64,000 nt of DNA from RBG-13-68-16 sp041494245 (GTDB lineage Bacteria; Acidobacteriota; Thermoanaerobaculia; Thermoanaerobaculales; Thermoanaerobaculaceae), in contig JBGQAK010000016.1 of the NCBI GenBank assembly GCA_041494245.1, positions 1-64,000 on the forward strand, in the 5' to 3' direction. Both the position numbers and the translations under genes were made by a program. Below are positions 55,824-63,829 of this stretch, in pieces. Numbering within the stretch: position 1 is the stretch's first letter; each line of letters opens with the position of its first letter. The notes below the pieces were generated by a model. The model was given only the letters and a program-made list of their open reading frames with translations. It was not told the origin of the DNA and did no database searches.

Positions 55824-55965
55824 CTTGATCCGTCCCCAGTTGGCACGCGCGAGCATCGGGAAACTGCGCGTGAACAACGTGGCGACCAGCGCGTTCACTC
55901 CGCTGTCGGCCACGAAACGGGGCCAAGGATACCCTAGAAGGCCTCTTTGGGCACGTTCCCACCTC

Positions 55966-55994
55966 GATAGACCCTCCAGAGGCCCTGGTAGCAA
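55966..55994 (-). promoter_or_regulatory. Weak candidate promoter of operon B
   Basis: TTGCTA (55994-55989) and TCTATC (55971-55966) on the minus strand are 17 bases apart. The match to consensus is poor. Its distance to the ops-like element (164 nt) is close to that seen upstream of the other wzz-like gene (173 nt), which is the main reason to list it. Confidence 0.25.
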
Positions 55995-56112
55995 CGGTCT
56001 TCTCGCAAGGCAGCGCCGGACCGTCAAAGTCATCAGCACCAAGGTGGAGTCGGCTGTGAAGGAGTGAGGCAGCACAATCTGCCGCAACCAAAGCCAACAG
56101 CGGCAGGCAGCC

Positions 56113-58275
56113 TCAAGGCTGCTGGGCGTAGCCGAGGGCACGGAGCCGTCTGACAAGGTCCTTGTCAACCGCGGAACTCGCGGCGCTGTCGGGGACAGCC
56201 TTCACCCAGTCGTTCAGGCGCGCCGCGAGGGCCGTCGCCCGGGTGTCATCGGGACGGAACAAGTTTTGCTGCTCTTCGGGGTCAAGGAACAGGTCGTACA
56301 GCTCGTGCTTGCCATCGGACGAGGTGATGTACTTCATGGTCGCCGAGAAGATGGCGCGCTCTGTCCGCTCAGGCCTGTAATTGAACCCGCCCGCAAGACC
56401 GAACGACTCGCTGACCACAAACCGCCGAGTACCACCATCCACTTCTTGCAGCTTCTCGCCCTGAACACCTTTTGGCGGCTCAAAGCCCAGCGCGGCTAAC
56501 ACCGTCGGCATCACATCCACTTGGCTCACCAACGAATCAACCACTCCCGGCAGGTGCTGGTTCGGGTACTTAATGATGAGCGGGACATGAACCTGATTCT
56601 GATAGACAGAGACTCCATGTTCGAGGAGGTTCCTAGCGCCGAATGCTTCGCCGTGATCCGACGTGATGACGATGACTGTGTTCTCGAATACCCCGAGTTC
56701 CTTGAGCTTCGAGATCAGCCGGGCAAGCTGGAGGTCCATGTATGCGATGCCCCCGTCGTACTCCGCGACGAGCTGCCGTCGCTCCGCAGGCGTAACCGTT
56801 CGCTCCCCCGCCATGACCTCGCGCTTGAGGACCTTGTAGGCGTAGAAGCCGATGTGACGGACGGGCCCCAGAAAGGCGTCGCCAAAAGGGGCCGGAGGCG
56901 CATAGGGTGTGTGCGCATCCATGTAGTTGACGAAAAGGAAGAACGGGTCCCCATCCCGTTTCGCGCGCTCGAGCAATGCAAACCCGACCTTGTTGACCTC
57001 TTCGGCACGCCACCACGCCACGTCGAACTCGGCCGTGGAGACAAACAGGCCCAGCAATCTCGGGACGGCGTTACGCAGGTAGAACCGGTCGCCGAGTATC
57101 ACCGGCGACCGCACGTCATGGACCTGGAACCCTTGACAGAGACCGAAACTCCGGTTCAGGTATACGGAGTTCGCCACCACGGCCATCGTCCGGAATCCCT
57201 TGTCGAAGAGGATCTCGGCAAGCGTGAGATATCGCCCATCCAGCGGGCGACCCGTCGGGAATTGAGGTGGATCCATGTAGGCCCCGTGCCAACTCCCATA
57301 AAGCCCCGTGAAGAGCGATGCGTGCGAGGTCAGGGTGATGTCCGAGGCAGCTACGGCACCAGTGTAGACGGTGGCTTCCCTGGCCAGTTCCTCGAGATGG
57401 GGCGTCGTGTCCTCGCCGTACCCATACAGCGACAGGTGATCCGCCCGGACCGTGTCCATCGTGACCATCACGACGTTGGGACGGCCGACAGCCGCGTGAG
57501 ATGCAAGCGGCGGTAGCGGCCGAACCCCACGGGCGAGGAGCAGGCTGCCTCCAAAGACGACCCCCCCCGTGGCTGCCAACACCGCGGCTGCCCGGGCCGG
57601 CAGGAAGGCGTCTGCCGGCAGCCCGCGGCGCCTCCAGAACGCCGATCCCGCCATCGCGATGCATGCCACGGCGAGCACCGCGCCGACCGCGCCCGCCAGC
57701 TTGAACGGGCCGCTCGCAACCCTGATTACCGCTCTCCCCGACCATGCACCACCAAGAAGGAGCAGGCTTGCCACCCAGGGGTTGCTGAGAGAGCTGATTC
57801 CCTCCAACCAACGGTCCCAGACGGCAGCGAGGACGAAGGCGGCCGAAAGGATCACGCTCGTCGCCAGAGCGAAAGCTTCTGCCTTGTTGAATGGATAGGC
57901 AGGCAGCACGTTGACGCCAAAGGCCAATGTGAGCGTCAGCGCCGCAACCGCCCGCAGCCGCGCAGCGGAGGCGGCCCTCGCACCGGTCAGGCCACGGTTC
58001 TGCACCGCCTTAAGCGCCAAGCCGGCCAGGGCGCCGAGGATGCCACCGGCTGCGACGAACGTGCCGACAACGGTCGCGAGGACGATCCAGTGGTGAGGGG
58101 CCAGTACGATCTGCGATTCGTTCATGAGGGTGGAGAGCGTGAGCAGCACATGCTCCACCACCGCGTATGCGCCCCACACCACGGCGCCGTGCAAAGCGCC
58201 ACCGAGGACGAAGCTGCGGGTCGTGGTCCCTCCAGCCAGTGTCTCGTTCCGATGAGCGGTGTATTCGTCAGTCAT
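56113..58275 (-). CDS. Membrane-anchored sulfatase/phosphotransferase superfamily protein
   Basis: 720 residues from the ATG at 58275. About 6-7 membrane spans occupy residues 10-260, then a periplasmic alkaline-phosphatase-superfamily domain: VVMVTMDTVRADHLSLYGY (metal ligand Asp near 278), ITLTSHASLFTGLYG near 317, and VIVITSDHGEAFG near 543. The nucleophile position is Thr or Ser within TLTSHAS, with no Cys-x-Pro-x-Arg, so it does not look like a formylglycine sulfatase. The topology resembles LtaS- and phosphoethanolamine-transferase-like enzymes, suggesting transfer or hydrolysis of phospho-groups on envelope glycans. The C-terminal YDLFLDPEEQQNL is typical of the superfamily. Confidence 0.8.
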   Translation of the reverse strand: MTDEYTAHRNETLAGGTTTRSFVLGGALHGAVVWGAYAVVEHVLLTLSTLMNESQIVLAPHHWIVLATVVGTFVAAGGILGALAGLALKAVQNRGLTGARAASAARLRAVAALTLTLAFGVNVLPAYPFNKAEAFALATSVILSAAFVLAAVWDRWLEGISSLSNPWVASLLLLGGAWSGRAVIRVASGPFKLAGAVGAVLAVACIAMAGSAFWRRRGLPADAFLPARAAAVLAATGGVVFGGSLLLARGVRPLPPLASHAAVGRPNVVMVTMDTVRADHLSLYGYGEDTTPHLEELAREATVYTGAVAASDITLTSHASLFTGLYGSWHGAYMDPPQFPTGRPLDGRYLTLAEILFDKGFRTMAVVANSVYLNRSFGLCQGFQVHDVRSPVILGDRFYLRNAVPRLLGLFVSTAEFDVAWWRAEEVNKVGFALLERAKRDGDPFFLFVNYMDAHTPYAPPAPFGDAFLGPVRHIGFYAYKVLKREVMAGERTVTPAERRQLVAEYDGGIAYMDLQLARLISKLKELGVFENTVIVITSDHGEAFGARNLLEHGVSVYQNQVHVPLIIKYPNQHLPGVVDSLVSQVDVMPTVLAALGFEPPKGVQGEKLQEVDGGTRRFVVSESFGLAGGFNYRPERTERAIFSATMKYITSSDGKHELYDLFLDPEEQQNLFRPDDTRATALAARLNDWVKAVPDSAASSAVDKDLVRRLRALGYAQQP

Positions 58276-58649
58276 GCTCGTGCCGGGCCGACAGCAGTCA
58301 TCATACAGCCTGACGGAGAAGGGGCCGCTTCTTTGACAACCCCCGGTGAGCGCCGTTACATGTGGCACCCCGCCGCACGGCCAAGAACACCTTTTGTTCC
58401 CACCAGTCTTACTGCTTCATCGGCGGCCTCTACCCCTGGCAATCTCCACCCAGGGCTGACCCCGCACGCGCCGGCCTACCGGCCCAGAGCCTGCCGCTCG
58501 GCAAAGGCGCTAGGTGCGAAATCTCACCAGGTTCTTCAGTGACAGGAGTGGTCCATCCGAGCCACTTCCGGCATGCTATGGGTGAGGAAACCTGCAGCAC
58601 GGAGGGAGGGCGCGGCAGGGGCGGGCCGACGATCGGGTCGCATCAAAGC
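58276..58649. other. Intergenic stretch upstream of the sulfatase-like gene
   Basis: No gene-like frame. On the minus strand TATGAT (58305-58300) could be a -10 for the sulfatase-like gene, but no matching -35 was found. A strong hairpin follows at 58650-58685. Confidence 0.35.
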
Positions 58650-58685
58650 GCCAAGGGCCGGCAGAAGCGACTGCCGGCCCTTGGC
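58650..58685 (-). terminator. Strong hairpin, probable terminator of an S74 gene
   Basis: GCCAAGGGCCGGCAG (58650-58664) pairs perfectly over 15 bp with CTGCCGGCCCTTGGC (58671-58685) around a 6-nt loop. It begins 75 nt past the stop of the S74 gene ending at 58760. The trailing minus-strand sequence GCTTTGATG has only a short T run, so termination may be factor-assisted. Confidence 0.7.
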
Positions 58686-58759
58686 TTGATCCGTTCTTCC
58701 CGAGGCATCAGCTCAATCGGCGTGACACCCCCTTGGATATGCAAAGCCAGAGAAGGTGC

Positions 58760-60445
58760 TCACCGCTTCTGCTCGAGCGCCGCGACCTTGGCCGAAAGCT
58801 CCGCAATGGTCTTCTGCTGCTCCTGCACGACCTTGGTGAGGACCGCGACCACGTCCAGCGCGCTCAGACCCTTGCGATCAGGAGTCGCCACCAGATCCGG
58901 CACGTCCTCCGCAATGAACCCCACATGATGCTCATCCGGCACCGCCTTGTACGCAAACGTCACCGGGTTCAGCTTCGCAACCGCCTCCTCCGCCGCCTCC
59001 GTGGACAACTCCTGAATGTCCTGCTTGTACTCCCGGCTCGATCCGCTCACCCATGCGCCGCCGTTGCAGTACGCCCCGCTGACGCCGACGTCCAGGAAGT
59101 GGGTCGGCGCCGTCATGTTGATGCCGACCTTGCCGGTACTGGTAATCCTCAACCACTCCGAACCGCCCACTCCCAGCAGCAGATTATACCCAGGTTGACC
59201 GAACACCACCGCGTCATGCTGATGTGCCGTGGTAAAGAACGCCCCCGCACCGCCAGCGATTCCAAACCCGACAACACCGTTGGGATGCCGAACCTTAAAC
59301 GTCAGCGAGTCCGTCGCGTTGGCTCCGTCGATCAAGAGAACCGGGTCTCTGGTGCCGCTCCCATAAATATGCACAGGCGCAGTGGGAGTCAGGAGCCCCA
59401 TGCCGATGTTGGGCCCGTCGATCGTGAGCGCGTAGGACGTGGAGGCTGTCGGCGTAATGCACAACGCACAGTTACCGACGTTCGACAAGGCCGTGTAGCC
59501 GCTGGCATTGTTGTAGAGCCAAAGCTTGTGGGAATTCCCATTGTCGAGGATCAGGGCCGAGGTCCCGGATCCGCCCCCCGGCGGGAGGGCGTAAAGGCTA
59601 CTACTAGGCGTCGAGGTGCCGATGCCGACCGCGCCGCTCTTGGCGAGATACAGCGTGTTGTCCGGCGCGTTGAACTCGAGCTTAACCGGGGTGGTCGTCG
59701 TTCCGCCGGCATTGTAATCGGTCAATCGCCAGTAGAGCACCGTCGAGCTACCGAAATTGCTCCACCGCCACCTCACGAGGGCACTGGTGTCGTGCAAAGT
59801 CAGGTAAGGATCGCCTCCCTTCAAGAGGATCTCCGGATAAGCGAGCTCAGCATCGAGGTCGGCGCAGCCAACGCACAGGCCCGTCCCTCCGATGTAGAAG
59901 TTGCCCGCGCTGAAGGCCTGAGGGGTCACCGTCATGCCCGCGGGACCCGCCGGCGCCCCGCCGCTCGACTCCACCGTCGCCGTCGGCGGCTTCGTCCCGT
60001 TCTTTGTGGGCTCAACGACCGGTGTGATCCCGCCCGCTTGAACCTTGAACTGCCCGGACGACACCCATGTTTCAACCCTGGGCACGGCGGTCGCGGAGGT
60101 CTCCGAGACCGGCGCCGCGGGTTCTCCAGCGGCGGACGGTGTGTTGACCCGCAGCTCCCACTTGTACTCTCCGTCCGCGAACGCCAGGGTCTGGCCCTGC
60201 GCGTCCTTGATCTGGCCGAGGTTCACCGCGATCGTCTCGTTCGCCGTGAAGGTCTGCTCGACACGGAAGTCGTTCGGCCCCGCAACGACGAGGTACGCGC
60301 CGACCACGCCACTGACCGGAACACTCAGCGCCAACGTCGACCCTGCTGCCTGCACATTCGCCTTGAACTCCTTCGGCGGCGCCGCGGCCACGCTGACCGC
60401 CAGCGCGAGGCAACACACAACCAGGACACATAGCCTACGTCTCAT
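58760..60445 (-). CDS. Secreted S74 chaperone-domain (tail-fibre-like) surface protein
   Basis: 561 residues from the ATG at 60445, which has GAGGAGGGGG upstream and a signal peptide (LCVLVVCCLALAVSVAAA). The N-terminal beta domain (about 20-110, FKANVQAAGSTLALSVPVSG) is followed by a Pro/Thr-rich linker, a GLCVGCADLDAELA segment, beta-helical repeats with VGIGTSTPS, and the S74 region: VGGSEWLRITSTGKVGI, SSREYKQDI (Ser-Lys dyad) and IAEDVPDLV. It ends in a coiled coil. S74 domains trimerise beta-helical fibres and cleave themselves off. No phage genes are near, so it is probably a host surface fibre. It is the most complete member of the local family. Confidence 0.85.
   Translation of the reverse strand: MRRRLCVLVVCCLALAVSVAAAPPKEFKANVQAAGSTLALSVPVSGVVGAYLVVAGPNDFRVEQTFTANETIAVNLGQIKDAQGQTLAFADGEYKWELRVNTPSAAGEPAAPVSETSATAVPRVETWVSSGQFKVQAGGITPVVEPTKNGTKPPTATVESSGGAPAGPAGMTVTPQAFSAGNFYIGGTGLCVGCADLDAELAYPEILLKGGDPYLTLHDTSALVRWRWSNFGSSTVLYWRLTDYNAGGTTTTPVKLEFNAPDNTLYLAKSGAVGIGTSTPSSSLYALPPGGGSGTSALILDNGNSHKLWLYNNASGYTALSNVGNCALCITPTASTSYALTIDGPNIGMGLLTPTAPVHIYGSGTRDPVLLIDGANATDSLTFKVRHPNGVVGFGIAGGAGAFFTTAHQHDAVVFGQPGYNLLLGVGGSEWLRITSTGKVGINMTAPTHFLDVGVSGAYCNGGAWVSGSSREYKQDIQELSTEAAEEAVAKLNPVTFAYKAVPDEHHVGFIAEDVPDLVATPDRKGLSALDVVAVLTKVVQEQQKTIAELSAKVAALEQKR
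58841..59240 (-). repeat. Dispersed S74-coding repeat, copy 2
   Basis: Nearly identical DNA to 13861-14260 and 61081-61480, covering the S74 catalytic and trimerisation region. Confidence 0.7.
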
Positions 60446-60924
60446 CTCAGTCCCCCTCCTCGTGAGCACCACAACTTCCCACTGCACGTCCACGTCCACC
60501 ACGGACGTGGGGTTTCGCCTGCTTCCGTACCCGACGAATGCTCCACAAGCTGCAGCCCATTCGTTCCAACTTTGAAGGCAACCTAGCACTGCAAGATCAG
60601 GAACGCAAGCGCCTTCCTGCAGGCGCTCCCAATGGATCGGTCCCAAAGGCTATGTTCATAAGAATCCAGCGTGTTGCGACGTAGCCGTCTTCCGAAGAGC
60701 CGTGCACGCCTGTGATTGGGTGCTCCGGCCTCGGCCGGCAAGCCGAGGGGCCGGCCCTGCGGGACGGGCTCCGGCCTCCATGAGCCAAGTCGGGCAAGTG
60801 AGGTGAGGACCACTGGGAAGTGGCCCGGGCGGATCAGAGAGGTGTGCGACCTGTCACGCCTCCCGCTTCCGTCCCCGGACGTCGAGACTTCCCCGTGCCG
60901 GCGAGCGCGATCAGCGCCTCGTGC
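60446..60924. other. Intergenic stretch between two S74 genes, with hairpins
   Basis: No protein gene. Two inverted repeats stand out: CCACGTCC-accac-GGACGTGG at 60490-60510, about 45 nt upstream of the S74 start at 60445, and an imperfect CCGGCCTCGGC/GCCGAGGGGCCGG stem at 60725-60754, lying 3' of the gene ending at 60925 but lacking a T tail. Confidence 0.5.
60490..60510 (-). promoter_or_regulatory. Perfect 8-bp inverted repeat in the leader of an S74 gene
   Basis: CCACGTCC (60490-60497) and GGACGTGG (60503-60510) flank a 5-nt loop, about 45 nt before the start codon at 60445. It could be an operator or a leader hairpin; there is no further evidence. Confidence 0.3.
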
Positions 60925-61797
60925 TCAGTGCTTCCCGGTCTTCTCCGCTTCCAACGACGCGACCTTCTGAGCCAGCTGCTCGAGCAGGCCGTGTTGGGCA
61001 TCCAGCCTGTGCTCGAGCGTCGTGATCCTCGCCTCTTTGGCTTCGATGGAACTCTTCTGCTCCTGGACGACCTTGGTGAGGACAGCGACCACGTCCATCG
61101 GGCTCAACCCCTTGCGATCAGGAGTCGCCACCAGATCCGGCACGTCCTCCGCGATGAACCCCACGTGCTCCTCACCAGGCATCGCCTTGTACTCGAATCG
61201 CACCGGGCTCAACTTCGCAAACGCTTCCTCCGCATCCTCCCCGGAAAGCTCCCGGATGCCCTGCTTGTACTCCCGGCTCGACCCGTCCACCCATGCGCCG
61301 CCGTTGCAGTACGCCCCACTGACACCGACGTCCAGGTAGTGGGTCGGCGTCGTCATGTTGATGCCGACCTTGCCGGTACTGGTAATCCTCAACCACTCCG
61401 AACCGCCCACACCCAGCAGCAGATTCTTCCCAGGTTGACCGTAGACCACCGCGTCATTCGCCGCTGCCGTCGTGAAGAACGCGCCCGCGCCCCCGGCGAG
61501 CCCAAAGCCGATGACCGCGCCCGGGTGCTGGACCTTCAGCGACAGGGAGTCCGTCACGTTGGCTCCTTCAAGCATGAGAACCGGATCCGTGGTGCCGCTC
61601 ACCAAGGCGTGCAAGGGATGAGTAGGTGAGGCGATCCCGATGCCGACGTTGTTATTCACAACGTACAAGACATCAGTCTGCGCCGAAACAAACGGTACCC
61701 CAAGCACCACAACACCCAGACCCACAACCACCCACGCCAGAACGCCCGCACTCTTTCGTGTCTGTCTCATCGATCCCTCCTTTTGTGTCTGTCTCAT
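60925..61797 (-). CDS. Short secreted S74 chaperone-domain surface protein
   Basis: 290 residues from the ATG at 61797; an equivalent second start lies at 61770 because the start region is duplicated. The signal-like segment VLAWVVVGLGVVVLGVPFVSA follows, then directly a short beta-helical part (VGIGIASPTHPLHALV) and the S74 region: VGGSEWLRITSTGKVGI, SSREYKQGI (Ser-Lys dyad) and IAEDVPDLV. A coiled coil ends the protein (RITTLEHRLDAQHGLLEQLAQKVASLEAEK). It lacks the N-terminal domain of the 58760 paralogue, so it looks like a minimal fibre or a chaperone donor. The remnant at 6517-6733 derives from this type of gene. Confidence 0.83.
   Translation of the reverse strand: MRQTQKEGSMRQTRKSAGVLAWVVVGLGVVVLGVPFVSAQTDVLYVVNNNVGIGIASPTHPLHALVSGTTDPVLMLEGANVTDSLSLKVQHPGAVIGFGLAGGAGAFFTTAAANDAVVYGQPGKNLLLGVGGSEWLRITSTGKVGINMTTPTHYLDVGVSGAYCNGGAWVDGSSREYKQGIRELSGEDAEEAFAKLSPVRFEYKAMPGEEHVGFIAEDVPDLVATPDRKGLSPMDVVAVLTKVVQEQKSSIEAKEARITTLEHRLDAQHGLLEQLAQKVASLEAEKTGKH
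61081..61480 (-). repeat. Dispersed S74-coding repeat, copy 3
   Basis: Nearly identical DNA to 13861-14260 and 58841-59240. The conservation covers the S74 core and fades on both sides. Confidence 0.7.
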
Positions 61798-61807
61798 CGA
61801 TCCCTCC
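61754..61807 (-). repeat. Tandem duplication of a translation start region
   Basis: Two direct 27-bp copies (61781-61807 and 61754-61780) each read GGAGGGATCG, then ATGAGACAGACAC with A-rich ends. Each copy contains its own Shine-Dalgarno sequence and ATG. At 27 bp the unit is nine codons, so both ATGs are in frame and give proteins differing by nine residues ahead of the signal peptide. Confidence 0.85.
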
Positions 61808-61945
61808 AAAGGTCTCGCTCTTTACGGTTGCGCACGCACTCGAGATATACTTGGTGTGACAGCTTCTCTGGGACCCACCCAGGTACTAGTGTCGCACACC
61901 CCTTTGCGGGGCGCTCCTTTCGGTTGCAGCAGCAGCCCCGCAGCT

Positions 61946-63829
61946 TCATGTGCTGTTGACCCTCGTTGTCTTTTCGACGGCACTCTCGTGGATCACCTTC
62001 TGCACGATCCGGCGAAGTTCCTCAAGCTGCGCCTTCTGGCTGTCGATCTGCGCCTGCTGCGCCGCCTGCTGGTTCTCCAAGTCCGCGATTCGCGCGTCCT
62101 TGGCCTCGATCTGCGACTGCTGCGCCTTGATCGTGGCGTCCTGCTCTTGGATCGCCTTGACCATCGGGGCGATCAGGTCGGTGCCGCGCAGCGAGAGCGT
62201 ATGATCCTGGTCGCCGCCGATCCCGAGCACGTTGTAGCCGTCACCGAGCACGGCCTCCACGTCCTGGGCGAGGAACCCCATGTCCGTCCGACCGTTGCCC
62301 TGCTTCATGGTGAACGAGACCGGGCGGAGCTGCAAGACGAAGTCGAGCCCGAGGTTGAGGCCGCGGATGTTGTCCTTGAGCCGTGCGTCGGAGGGGTAGG
62401 TATACGGCACCTGGCCTTCGATCACGGTCACGGTGCTATTGCCGATCCGCACCTTATTGGAGGCGTTGACCACCGCGTTGGCACCCAGCGCGGTGGCGTT
62501 GGTGAGGTTGTTGGCGGCCGCGTCGGCCGCGTAGCCAAGGAAGGTGTTGTAGGTGCCGGTCGCGTTGGTGGCCCCGGCGTTGTAGCCGCTCGCGGTGTTG
62601 TCGGAGCCCGCGGTGTTGAGGTACAGGCTCCCGGAGCCGCTCGCGGTGTTGGAGTTGCCCGTGGTGTTGGAGTACAGGCTCTGACCGCCGCTCGCGGTGT
62701 TGATGGAGCCCGTCCTGTTGGCGACCAGGCTCTGAAAGCCGCTCGCGGTGTTGAAGACGCCCGTGGTGTTGAAGGACAGGCTCCCGGCGCCGCTTGCGGC
62801 GTTGTAGCCGCCCGTGGTGTCAGATTGCAGGCTCTGGTAGCCGCTCGCGGTGTTGTTGGTGCTCGTCATGGTGAAGTTGCCCGCCTGCTGGCCGACGAAG
62901 GTGTTGTACGCATTGGCAGGTCCGTAGTTGTGGAGGAAGCGATCCCCTCCCAGGGTGAGTACGCCGGCACCCACCGCCGTGGTGTTCGGCAACTCCAACG
63001 CTCCTGCCACGTACATCGACGAGGGTGGCGGCACCATCGCCTGCTCCGGCGGTCGTGCCTTGGCCGGTGGACCGGGCAGCACCCTCACGACCCGACCACC
63101 CTGCGGTGGTGACCCCGGGATGGGCGGCCCGATCTCCCCAGGCGGCTGGGCTCCCGGGCTGCCGCCAGGCGCCAGCGCAATGGTCACCGTGCTCCCCTCC
63201 GAGGTGATCGCGACGTTCTCCCCGGCTCGCAGGAGGACGTCCCCCGCCAAGGCGTTGAGGCTGCGCACCGCAGGCTCCCCCGCGTAGTACCCGTTGACCT
63301 CGACGACCAGCTGCAACGACCCCGCCTCGGTGACCGCCACCAGCCGGCCGCTCCCGTCCAGCCCCACCACCCCCGTGGTCGAGCTCGCCTGACCGCGATC
63401 GAGGACCAGCCGCCCTCCCTGGCCACCCCCCTCACCCGCCGCCCCCACGCTCAGCACACCACCCCCCGTGCCCTCGCCAACCACCAGCCGCAGCGAGACG
63501 CCCTGCGCCTGCACCGGAATCCCGCACCGCCCCACCACCGCGATCTCCTGTGCCGCACCAGCGATCAGGCCAGGGAGACCTGCCGTCCGGGTGTCGAGCA
63601 GGCGACACGGTGCGATCGCCACCAGCGGCAGCGCCCGCACCACGGCCGGCTCCGCAGCGACCTCTGGGCCCTCAGCCGCCGGCGTGCCAGCAGCCGGGAT
63701 CGCCCCGGACGGCAGCCAGTACGGCGGCGCCGGCCAGCTCGCCAGCGGTGAATCCGCCGGCCCCTGGGCGAACGTGCCGAGCGCGGCAAGCAGCCCGATT
63801 CCAACTCCCGCTACGATTCTCGTGCTCAT
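61946..63829 (-). CDS. Secreted S74-domain fibre protein with 17-residue head repeats
   Basis: 627 residues from the ATG at 63829 with GGAGG 7 nt upstream and a signal peptide (IVAGVGIGLLAALGTFAQG). The N-terminal domain contains IAPCRLLDTRTAG and LQLVVEVNGYY, a module found in secreted proteins of several phyla. A proline-rich linker precedes eight 17-residue repeats of NTASG-x-x-SL type (coded by 62498-62905), like YadA-type trimeric adhesin heads. The S74 domain has PSDARLKDNI (Ser-Lys dyad) and MGFLAQDVEAVL. A long coiled coil ends the protein. This S74 domain is distinct in sequence from the other three, so it is a separate lineage. Probably a trimeric surface adhesin or fibre. Confidence 0.85.
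   Translation of the reverse strand: MSTRIVAGVGIGLLAALGTFAQGPADSPLASWPAPPYWLPSGAIPAAGTPAAEGPEVAAEPAVVRALPLVAIAPCRLLDTRTAGLPGLIAGAAQEIAVVGRCGIPVQAQGVSLRLVVGEGTGGGVLSVGAAGEGGGQGGRLVLDRGQASSTTGVVGLDGSGRLVAVTEAGSLQLVVEVNGYYAGEPAVRSLNALAGDVLLRAGENVAITSEGSTVTIALAPGGSPGAQPPGEIGPPIPGSPPQGGRVVRVLPGPPAKARPPEQAMVPPPSSMYVAGALELPNTTAVGAGVLTLGGDRFLHNYGPANAYNTFVGQQAGNFTMTSTNNTASGYQSLQSDTTGGYNAASGAGSLSFNTTGVFNTASGFQSLVANRTGSINTASGGQSLYSNTTGNSNTASGSGSLYLNTAGSDNTASGYNAGATNATGTYNTFLGYAADAAANNLTNATALGANAVVNASNKVRIGNSTVTVIEGQVPYTYPSDARLKDNIRGLNLGLDFVLQLRPVSFTMKQGNGRTDMGFLAQDVEAVLGDGYNVLGIGGDQDHTLSLRGTDLIAPMVKAIQEQDATIKAQQSQIEAKDARIADLENQQAAQQAQIDSQKAQLEELRRIVQKVIHESAVEKTTRVNST
62498..62905 (-). repeat. Eight in-frame 51-bp repeats coding adhesin-head motifs
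   Basis: Eight consecutive 17-codon units, from NTFVGQQAG through NTASGYQSL, NTASGFQSL and NTASGGQSL to NTFLGYAAD. The repeats are degenerate at the DNA level but the 17-residue register is exact. Such repeats form left-handed beta-rolls in trimeric adhesins. Confidence 0.85.

Larger units (their letters stand above)
55640..56112. other. Operon B leader/promoter region without a protein gene
   Basis: 473 bp between the wzz-like gene and the sulfatase-like gene. It holds the ops-like element (55795-55823) and a weak candidate promoter (55966-55994). The remaining sequence shows only short frames without recognisable content. Confidence 0.55.

Noticed and set aside
58276..58649. Promoter for the sulfatase-like gene from TTGTCA and TATGAT on the minus strand
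   Set aside because: The two hexamers are 28 bases apart, too far for a sigma-70 promoter.
58760..63829. Prophage or phage tail gene cluster because of S74 tail-fibre domains
   Set aside because: The proteins carry Sec-type signal peptides, and there are no capsid, terminase, portal, tail or lysis genes nearby. S74 domains also occur in bacterial surface proteins.
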